From positions 1 through 9,533 of the forward strand of contig JASHXJ010000655.1 of assembly GCA_030043595.1 (NCBI GenBank): a DNA stretch of 9,533 nucleotides. Direction: 5' to 3'. This DNA is from Trebonia sp. GTDB lineage: Bacteria > Actinomycetota > Actinomycetes > Streptosporangiales > Streptosporangiaceae. The first letter of the stretch is position 1. Each line of letters starts with the position of its first letter. Position numbers and translations under genes: made by a program. Positions 1-4,729 of the stretch are shown one piece after another. The notes under the pieces were generated by a model. It saw only the letters and a list, made by a program, of their open reading frames with translations, ran no database searches and was not told the DNA's origin.

Positions 1-710
1 TTGAACGCGAGCTCATCCGCGACCGCCGGCCAGGCCATCGTCGTGTTGTAGCCGAGGGAGCTTGCCCAGGCCGGGTCCTGATGGGATAGGTAGGACGTGA
101 ACAGGAACGTGTCACCGGAGCTGTCCGAGCGGACCAGCGGGACGACCTTCGTGCGGGGCAGCGACACGCCAGGATTGAGCGCCGCGATCGCGGGGTCGTT
201 CCACCAGGTGATCTTGCCCTCGTACATCTGCGCGAGGACGTTGCCGTCCAGCTTCACGGTGCCCAGGAAGCCCGGCAGGTTGTAGGTGACCATCTGCGCC
301 GAGATCGCCAGCGGGATGTTCAGCAGCAAGGGGTACTTGCTCACGTCGGTCGGCGTCAGATAGGCGTCGGACGCTCCGATGTCCGCCGTGCCGCCGGCCG
401 CGGACGAAATGCCCGCGCCCGAGCCGGTGCCCGCTGTGCTGATCGTGAGCTGCGGGTGCTCGGTCTTGTAGTCCGACACCCAGAGCTTGAACAAGGGGTA
501 AAGGAGCGTGCTGCCGGTCTCCGACAGCGAAACCGGCGACGACACGGGGGCGCTCGGGGGTGTCCACCCCGCGGCCAGCGTCGCAAGCGACGAGGATGAG
601 GAAGTGCCGCAGGCCGCGAGAGCGATCGCGGCCACGGCGGCGAGGGCAGGCAGGGTCAGGCGCCCCAGTCTCCTGGCAGATTGATGAGGTGCAGATAGTC
701 TCGTTGCCAC
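1..710 (-). CDS. pstS: PstS-type phosphate ABC transporter substrate-binding lipoprotein, C-terminus cut by window edge
   Basis: Extracytoplasmic, membrane-anchored receptor that captures phosphate for the Pst ABC transporter (family knowledge). Only 236 N-terminal residues are inside the window; full members have roughly 350-380. The start is GTG at 710-708, the only usable start after an in-frame TAG at 731-729. A purine-rich AAAGGGA lies about 10 nt upstream. Residues 1-34 form a lipoprotein signal: Arg-rich n-region (RR at 13-14), hydrophobic stretch and lipobox LAAC with Cys34 as the lipid site, followed by a Ser-rich linker. The mature part has the PstS landmarks: ETGSTLLYPLF near 64-74, GTGSGAGI at 94-101, DIGASDAYL at 110-118, and RSDSSGDTF at 194-202, matching the anion-binding RSDxSGxT loop. 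The motif YEGKITWWNDPAI (163-175) is also typical. The rest, and any pstCAB genes, would lie beyond position 1. No convincing Pho box was found upstream. Another oxyanion as ligand is possible but less likely. Confidence 0.92.
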   Translation of the reverse strand, partial: MATRLSAPHQSARRLGRLTLPALAAVAAIALAACGTSSSSSLATLAAGWTPPSAPVSSPVSLSETGSTLLYPLFKLWVSDYKTEHPQLTISTAGTGSGAGISSAAGGTADIGASDAYLTPTDVSKYPLLLNIPLAISAQMVTYNLPGFLGTVKLDGNVLAQMYEGKITWWNDPAIAALNPGVSLPRTKVVPLVRSDSSGDTFLFTSYLSHQDPAWASSLGYNTTMAWPAVADELAF

Positions 711-891
711 CGCGGGATGCTCCCTTTGCTACCTCTGCCGTCTCTGTGCTAACTGCCGCATCACCGGGTCTTCCCATGGCGTGACCGGCGCCTTGGTCGA
801 GGACGTCCAGGTAAATAACGGGGAAACTAGCACCCAACAGAGACTTGCCGTAAACCAACGTATCTTCTGCTGCAGAACTTTAATTGTTTTC

Positions 892-918
892 ATCATAGAC
901 GGGTAGATAGTTCTACAA
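892..918 (-). promoter_or_regulatory. Candidate pstS promoter with a small inverted repeat
   Basis: On the minus strand a good -10-like hexamer TATGAT (897-892) follows a partial -35 TTGTAG (918-913) after a rather short 15-nt spacer. It lies about 180 nt upstream of the pstS start, so the leader would be long. A 14-bp inverted repeat GTAGA-TAGT-TCTAC (903-916) overlaps the -35 and could be a regulator site. The AT-rich surroundings support a promoter here, but the -35 match is weak and the assignment is tentative. Confidence 0.3.
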
Positions 919-989
919 CAGATCAAATTTCGGGAAGCGCGAACGCGCAGAGGTCGCGCGCCAGCGGGCATCCCGGGAGTGGGTGCGCC

Positions 990-1020
990 AGCCAGCGAGC
1001 TGCCGCGTGCCGCGCTGGCT
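990..1020. repeat. Inverted repeat, 8-bp arms, 15-nt loop
   Basis: AGCCAGCG at 990-997 is matched by its reverse complement CGCTGGCT at 1013-1020. It lies further downstream of the HpaB-like gene than the 1052-1069 hairpin and could be a second part of the terminator region. It could equally be chance in GC-rich DNA. Confidence 0.3.
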
Positions 1021-1051
1021 CGCGCGATGAGGGCAGCACGAACGGATCGAA

Positions 1052-1069
1052 GCCGGGCCACCGCCCGGC
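1052..1069 (-). terminator. GC-rich hairpin just downstream of the HpaB-like gene
   Basis: A perfect 7-bp stem, GCCGGGC and GCCCGGC, encloses a 4-nt loop and starts 16 nt after the TGA of the HpaB-like gene. There is no T-run, which is common for presumed actinobacterial terminators. Position and stem quality suggest transcription termination or 3'-end stabilisation; direct evidence is lacking. Confidence 0.5.
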
Positions 1070-1085
1070 CGGCCGTCGGCGGTTA

Positions 1086-2618
1086 TCAGCCAGGGTTGAT
1101 GAGGTCGGGGGCGGTCCAGCCGTCCAGGTCGTATTCGGCCATGCACTGCTCGGCGAACCCGGTCATGGCGTCAGTCAGGCCGGACTGCTGCGCGGAGAGC
1201 AGGAGTTCCGCCCTGATGTTCTCGTGGTTGCCCGAGTAGTTGCGCTCGTACAGTTCGTGCCGGCCGCCGAACTCCGTGCCGATGGAGTCCCAGATGAGCT
1301 TCATCAGCTTGACCCGCTGCACGGCGTCCAGGCCGCCCGAGCCGCGCACGTACTGGTCGAGATAGGGCCGGATTTCCGGGGACTTGAAGTCGTCCGCATG
1401 CGAAGGAAGGTAGATCAGCGCGGAGCCGAGGTCCTGCATGATGATCTCGCGCACCCGCGGGTAGCCGACGGTCATGAACCAGCGGTAGGCCAGGCCGTAG
1501 TCGAGGTGCGGCAGCACGGCGCCGTCGATCCACTCGTCGGGGCGTGCCGCCATCGCGTCGGACAGCGCCCAGAACAAGTTGCGCCAGCCGATCACCTCGC
1601 CGGCCCGCGCCTGGATGCCGCGGAAGTCCTTGACGCCGGTTGCCGCCACGCCCATCAGCAGCAGCCCGGCGATGAAGTCGAGCTTGACCGCCAGCCTTGT
1701 CACTCCGTGGAAGGTGAAGCGGTGCAGGAAGCCCGAGCCAGGGAAGAAGGTGCTCGCCTTCTCCGGGTCGCCGAAGATGAACACGTTCTCCCAGGGGATC
1801 TTCACCTTGTCCAGGATGAAGATCGTGTCGTTCTCGTCAAAGCGCGAGGACAGCGGGTAGTCGAACGGGGTGGTCGCGCTGGCGGCGTACGACTGGCGGC
1901 AGATGAGCTTCATGCCCGGCACGCCCATCGGCACCGTGCAGACCAGCGCGAACTCCCGCTTCTTGATCGGCAGGCCGTAGTGGGCGATGAAGTTGTAGTG
2001 CGTGATGGCCGAACCGGTCGCGACTACCTTGGCACCGGAGACGATCAGCCCGTCGTCACGCTCCTCCTCGACGTGCATGAACACGTCGCGGACCTCATCC
2101 GGCGGCCTGTCCCGGTCGACCGGCGGGTTGATGATCGCGTGGTTCCAGTACAGGACCTTCTCCTGCGATTCGGTGTACCAGCGGCGCGCGTTGGCGGCGA
2201 ATGGCGCGTAGAAGTCGGAGTTCGCGCCGAGCGTGCCGAGGAACGCGGCCTTATAGTCGGGGCTCCGGCCCATCCAGCCGTAGGTCATCCGCGCCCATTC
2301 GGCGATCGCGTCACGGTCCTTGTACAGATCGGCCGTGCTGCGCGGGGTGCGGAAGAACGGGTGGGTGAAGCCGCCGTTGCCTGTGTCGGTGGGCGCGGTG
2401 ACCACGTCCCGCCTGGCGGGGTCGTGCAGCGAGTCGTACAGCCGCGCGGTCATCCGTACCGAATTCCGGAACGCCGGGTGGGTCGTCACATCGGGGACCT
2501 TGTCCCCGTAGATGAACACCTCCCGGCCGTCGCGCAGGCTCTCGATGTACTCCTCGCCGGTCAGCGGGCGCGCGGCGGGCGTGGCGGTGGCGGGACTCAC
2601 GTGCGGCTGCGTCGTCAT
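1086..2618 (-). CDS. HpaB-family FADH2-dependent aromatic hydroxylase (4-hydroxyphenylacetate 3-monooxygenase family)
   Basis: 510 residues, the usual size for the oxygenase component of two-component flavin monooxygenases (HpaB, PvcC, HadA, TftD). These use FADH2 delivered by a separate reductase to ortho-hydroxylate or dehalogenate phenols in the cytoplasm (family knowledge). Visible signatures are LTGEEYIESLRDGREVFIYG at residues 19-38, GRSPDYKAAF at 117-126, NHAIINPPVDR at 159-169, GAKVVATGSAITH at 195-207 and GTEFGGRHELYERNYSGN at 447-464. Arg118, Tyr122 and His160 have the same spacing (+4, +42) as the catalytic Arg100/Tyr104/His142 that I recall for Thermus HpaB, so the enzyme should be active. 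The ATG at 2618 is supported by GAAGGGA with a 7-nt spacer. No HpaC-type flavin reductase lies in the window. It sits downstream of the GntR gene on the same strand. The natural substrate cannot be told from sequence. Confidence 0.9.
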   Translation of the reverse strand: MTTQPHVSPATATPAARPLTGEEYIESLRDGREVFIYGDKVPDVTTHPAFRNSVRMTARLYDSLHDPARRDVVTAPTDTGNGGFTHPFFRTPRSTADLYKDRDAIAEWARMTYGWMGRSPDYKAAFLGTLGANSDFYAPFAANARRWYTESQEKVLYWNHAIINPPVDRDRPPDEVRDVFMHVEEERDDGLIVSGAKVVATGSAITHYNFIAHYGLPIKKREFALVCTVPMGVPGMKLICRQSYAASATTPFDYPLSSRFDENDTIFILDKVKIPWENVFIFGDPEKASTFFPGSGFLHRFTFHGVTRLAVKLDFIAGLLLMGVAATGVKDFRGIQARAGEVIGWRNLFWALSDAMAARPDEWIDGAVLPHLDYGLAYRWFMTVGYPRVREIIMQDLGSALIYLPSHADDFKSPEIRPYLDQYVRGSGGLDAVQRVKLMKLIWDSIGTEFGGRHELYERNYSGNHENIRAELLLSAQQSGLTDAMTGFAEQCMAEYDLDGWTAPDLINPG

Positions 2619-2625
2619 GCTGCTT

Positions 2626-2632
2626 TCCCTTC
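2626..2632 (-). promoter_or_regulatory. Ribosome binding site GAAGGGA of the HpaB-like gene
   Basis: GAAGGGA lies 7 nt before the ATG at 2618 and fixes that start. The same heptamer at the same distance precedes the divergent MetE-like gene at 3533-3539. Confidence 0.7.
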
Positions 2633-2685
2633 GGCTCGCGTTGGGACGTTTCTCAAGCGCGCAATAAGCCGGTACATCGCGATTA

Positions 2686-2704
2686 TCGGCGCAGAACGCG
2701 CCGA
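2686..2704. promoter_or_regulatory. Inverted repeat between the GntR and HpaB-like genes, touching a -10-like hexamer
   Basis: TCGGCGC-AGAAC-GCGCCGA is a perfect inverted repeat with 7-bp arms and a 5-nt loop, 34 nt after the GntR stop. On the minus strand it runs directly into a GATAAT hexamer (2687-2682) that could be the -10 of the HpaB-like gene, with no clear -35. Two readings are possible: an operator controlling the hydroxylase, or a stem terminating the regulator transcript. A second GC-rich palindrome, ACCCGGCCGGGT, lies at 2711-2722. Confidence 0.4.
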
Positions 2705-2737
2705 ATCTCTACCCGGCCGGGTAACGCCGCCGGGAAG

Positions 2738-3448
2738 TCAGGGCCGCTGTGTGGACTGGCCGAAGATCACGTCCGCGAAGTTGAGGTCCAGTTCCCGGTA
2801 GTGGGCTCGCATTATGTCCGTGGCGGCCGCCGCGTCGCGGGCCTCCAGTGCTGCCAGCAGCTTCTCGTGCATCAGCCGATAGGCCTCGGGCGGGACGGTA
2901 CTGATCTGGCGTGCCATGATGACGTACCGCTCTGTCCTGGTCGATATGGCATCCCTGTACTGGATCAGGACCTGATTGTGCGATCCGCAGTAGACCATGC
3001 GGTGAAATGCCCGGCTGACGCTTAGCATGCCGCCTACCGCCACGGGAATCCCTGCCTCGCGCAGGTAGCGGAGTGCTTCCTCCTCATCCTGGCTCGCGAC
3101 CAGCTTTCGCGCCGCGGCAAGTTCGTCCTGGGTCATCTGCGCGGCCGCGAGTCGCGCGGCGAGCAGGTCGAGCTCCTGCCGGACCGCGACCAGTTCGGAC
3201 GCTTCCTCGCGGCTCAGCGGCGCGACCACCACGTCCCGGTGAGCGTTGCGGATGACCAGATGATCTGCCTCAAGGCGGCGGAGAGCCTCGCGCAGCGGGG
3301 TGATGGAGACGCCCAGGGATGCCGAGAGCTGTACGTAATCGACCCGGCTGCCCGGCTCCAGCACGCCGCGCAGAATCTGATTCCGCATCTCAAGGTAAGC
3401 GCCGTCGGCCTTGGTCGTCTCGCCACGGGTTCGATCGCCATACGTCAT
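2738..3448 (-). CDS. GntR-family transcriptional regulator, FadR/FCD subfamily
   Basis: 236-residue DNA-binding regulator. A winged helix-turn-helix occupies about residues 18-78 with the GntR signature LRGVLEPGSRVDYVQLSASL followed by GVSITPLREALRRLE. The C-terminal half (about 85-228) is an all-helical FCD ligand-binding domain. Its metal/ligand histidines are recognisable as His149 (in AFHRMVYCGSHNQVL), His194 and His216. I chose the ATG at 3448 over a GTG eight codons upstream (3472) because GGGAG stands 6 nt before the ATG while the GTG has no ribosome binding site. FCD regulators usually sense small carboxylates or aromatic intermediates and repress neighbouring catabolic genes (family knowledge). 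This one is divergent from the MetE-like gene across 98 bp and upstream of the hydroxylase gene, so local regulation of both is likely (inference). Its ligand is unknown. Confidence 0.92.
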   Translation of the reverse strand: MTYGDRTRGETTKADGAYLEMRNQILRGVLEPGSRVDYVQLSASLGVSITPLREALRRLEADHLVIRNAHRDVVVAPLSREEASELVAVRQELDLLAARLAAAQMTQDELAAARKLVASQDEEEALRYLREAGIPVAVGGMLSVSRAFHRMVYCGSHNQVLIQYRDAISTRTERYVIMARQISTVPPEAYRLMHEKLLAALEARDAAAATDIMRAHYRELDLNFADVIFGQSTQRP

Positions 3449-3454
3449 ACGGCT

Positions 3455-3459
3455 CTCCC
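3455..3459 (-). promoter_or_regulatory. Ribosome binding site GGGAG deciding the GntR start
   Basis: GGGAG is placed 6 nt before the ATG at 3448. The alternative GTG at 3472 has no purine-rich sequence at a useful distance, so the shorter reading frame is preferred. Confidence 0.7.
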
Positions 3460-3503
3460 AACGCTCGGGCACGCAGCGTAATAGGTCTTGCCCTTAACCC
3501 ACC

Positions 3504-3520
3504 ATTTTATATTATAAAAT
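3504..3520. promoter_or_regulatory. 17-bp AT-only palindrome in the divergent promoter region (candidate GntR operator)
   Basis: ATTTTATA-T-TATAAAAT is a perfect palindrome with 8-bp arms around one central base, made only of A and T in otherwise very GC-rich DNA. It overlaps -10-like hexamers on both strands: TATTAT (3510-3515) for the plus gene, with TTGCCC (3488-3493) 16 nt upstream, and a consensus TATAAT (3516-3511) for the minus GntR gene, which lacks a clear -35. Position and symmetry fit an operator for the dimeric regulator, controlling itself and the divergent enzyme genes. The sequence does not match an FCD operator I can name, so the binding partner is inferred. Confidence 0.6.
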
Positions 3521-3532
3521 CCTATCCGCTAC

Positions 3533-3539
3533 GAAGGGA
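3533..3539 (+). promoter_or_regulatory. Ribosome binding site GAAGGGA of the MetE-like gene
   Basis: GAAGGGA lies 7 nt before the GTG at 3547 and sets that start. The reading frame is open further upstream, but it would then run across the palindromic promoter region and into the divergent regulator gene. Confidence 0.75.
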
Positions 3540-3546
3540 CTCGCTG

Positions 3547-4713
3547 GTGCAGACGAGCACGGACCGGATCCTGACCACGCACACGGGAAGTATCGCCAGG
3601 CCGGATGACCTGATCGAGCTGATGCGCGCCCGGGAGAATGGCCGCCGCTACGACCGGGAGGCGTTCGAGGCCCGCGCGACGGCGGCCGTCGCGGACTGCG
3701 TCCGCCGCCAGGTCGAGGCCGGCCTCGATGTGATCAATGACGGCGAGCAGCGTAAGAGCGGGTTCACCACATACCTGACCGAGCGGCTCGCCGGATTCGA
3801 CGCCGTACCGTACGCGCCCGGTGAACCGCTTGGACACTGGCGGGAGGTGGACGAGTTCCCGGAGTACTACGAGCGCTACTTCAAGACCGCGATGTACGGG
3901 GCCATGCTGAGCCCGCCCACCCGGCTGGTATGCCGGGCGCCGGTCAAGTACGTCGGCCAGGAGGCACTGGGCATCGACATCGCCAACCTTCGGGCGGCGC
4001 TGGCCGGGAACGACTACACCGAGGCTTTCATGTCCGCGGCGCTGCCGACCGCGCTCGCCCAGCACGGCAACGAGTACTACTCCTCGCGCGAGGAGTTCAT
4101 CGCCGCGCTCGCCGACGCGACCCGCGAGGAGTACCAGGGCATCATCGACGCCGGCTTCCTGATCCAGCTCGACGACCCGGCCGCGGCGGGCTTGTGGGGT
4201 TACGCGAATGCCGAGACAGCGGAGCGGGACCGGCGCGTCGCGCAGACCGTCGAGCTGATCAACTACACGCTCAGGGACATCCCGCCGGAGAAGATCCGCT
4301 ACCACACCTGCTACGGCATCAACCAGGGGCCGCACATCTACGACCTGCACCTGCGGGATTTCATCGAGCCGATGCTCCAGATAAACGCCCAGGCGTTCTC
4401 GTTCGAGGTCATGAACCCCCGGCACATGCACGACTATCACGCCTTCGAGGACGTCAGGCTGCCGGAGGGCAAGGTGATCATCCCAGGCATGCTGAGCAAC
4501 GGGGCGAACTGGGTCGAGCATCCCGAACTGATCGCCGAGCTCACCGTGCGGTACGCGGATCTTGTCGGCCGGGAGAACGTGCTGATCGGCAACGACTGCG
4601 GCTTCGCCTCGCAGGCCGCCACCAGGGAGATCGACCCGAAAGTGGGCTGGGCGAAGTTCTCGGCACTGACCGAGGGCGCCCGGATCGCGTCGAAGCGCCT
4701 CTGGCGCCACTGA
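3547..4713 (+). CDS. Stand-alone MetE C-terminal-domain protein (zinc-dependent methyl- or alkyl-thiol transferase)
   Basis: 388 residues from the GTG at 3547 to TGA. The protein matches the catalytic C-terminal half of cobalamin-independent methionine synthase (MetE is about 750 residues) and has no N-terminal half. The opening LTTHTGSIARP (residues 9-19) is the family start. All zinc ligands expected from MetE are present: His253 and Cys255 in YHTCYGINQGP, Glu287 in FSFEVMNPRH and Cys351 in GNDCGF. Zinc activates a thiol for alkylation (family knowledge). Stand-alone members include epoxyalkane:coenzyme M transferase and many uncharacterised proteins named methionine synthase II. The HTCYG...GPH and EVMNPRH segments look like that latter group. 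In this oxygenase setting a role in catabolic methyl or thiol transfer is more likely than housekeeping methionine synthesis (inference). The next gene starts 16 bp downstream, so the two form an operon. Exact substrates are unknown. Confidence 0.88.
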   Translation: MQTSTDRILTTHTGSIARPDDLIELMRARENGRRYDREAFEARATAAVADCVRRQVEAGLDVINDGEQRKSGFTTYLTERLAGFDAVPYAPGEPLGHWREVDEFPEYYERYFKTAMYGAMLSPPTRLVCRAPVKYVGQEALGIDIANLRAALAGNDYTEAFMSAALPTALAQHGNEYYSSREEFIAALADATREEYQGIIDAGFLIQLDDPAAAGLWGYANAETAERDRRVAQTVELINYTLRDIPPEKIRYHTCYGINQGPHIYDLHLRDFIEPMLQINAQAFSFEVMNPRHMHDYHAFEDVRLPEGKVIIPGMLSNGANWVEHPELIAELTVRYADLVGRENVLIGNDCGFASQAATREIDPKVGWAKFSALTEGARIASKRLWRH

Positions 4714-4729
4714 CCCCGGCCGGCTCGCA

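Larger units (their letters stand above)
711..1085. other. Gene-free interval upstream of pstS, with a local AT-rich island
   Basis: This 375-bp gap separates the end of the HpaB-like gene from the start of pstS, both on the minus strand. The part from about 800 to 940 is much richer in A/T than its surroundings, as expected for the pstS promoter and leader. The part from 950 to 1085 is GC-rich and holds two inverted repeats downstream of the HpaB-like gene. Minus-strand reading frames crossing the gap resemble no protein I recognise and run out of frame into pstS, so I treat them as spurious. I see no tRNA, mobile element or small gene. Confidence 0.6.

Noticed and set aside
112..858. Minus-strand 248-codon open frame overlapping the start of pstS
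   Set aside because: The PstS frame in the same DNA has a signal peptide, lipobox and several family motifs. The competing frame is Arg/Gly/Pro-rich with no recognisable motif, as shadow frames in GC-rich DNA usually are.
711..900. Pho box upstream of pstS
   Set aside because: One GGTCACGCC-like unit is present, but I found no properly spaced direct repeat of the 11-bp unit, so PhoP control is not claimed from sequence.
729..1061. Minus-strand 110-codon open frame in the gap before pstS
   Set aside because: It spans the AT-rich promoter-like island and the hairpin region, has no family motif, and has no reason to be translated.
1224..2801. Plus-strand 525-codon open frame antisense to the HpaB-like gene
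   Set aside because: It is a long antisense frame caused by GC-rich third positions. Its translation is Val/Arg/Asp-biased without motifs, while the opposite strand encodes an intact HpaB-family protein.
3319..3546. Upstream extension of the MetE-like frame
   Set aside because: It would run across the divergent regulator gene and the palindromic promoter region. The GTG at 3547 has a good ribosome binding site and begins just before the conserved family N-terminus.
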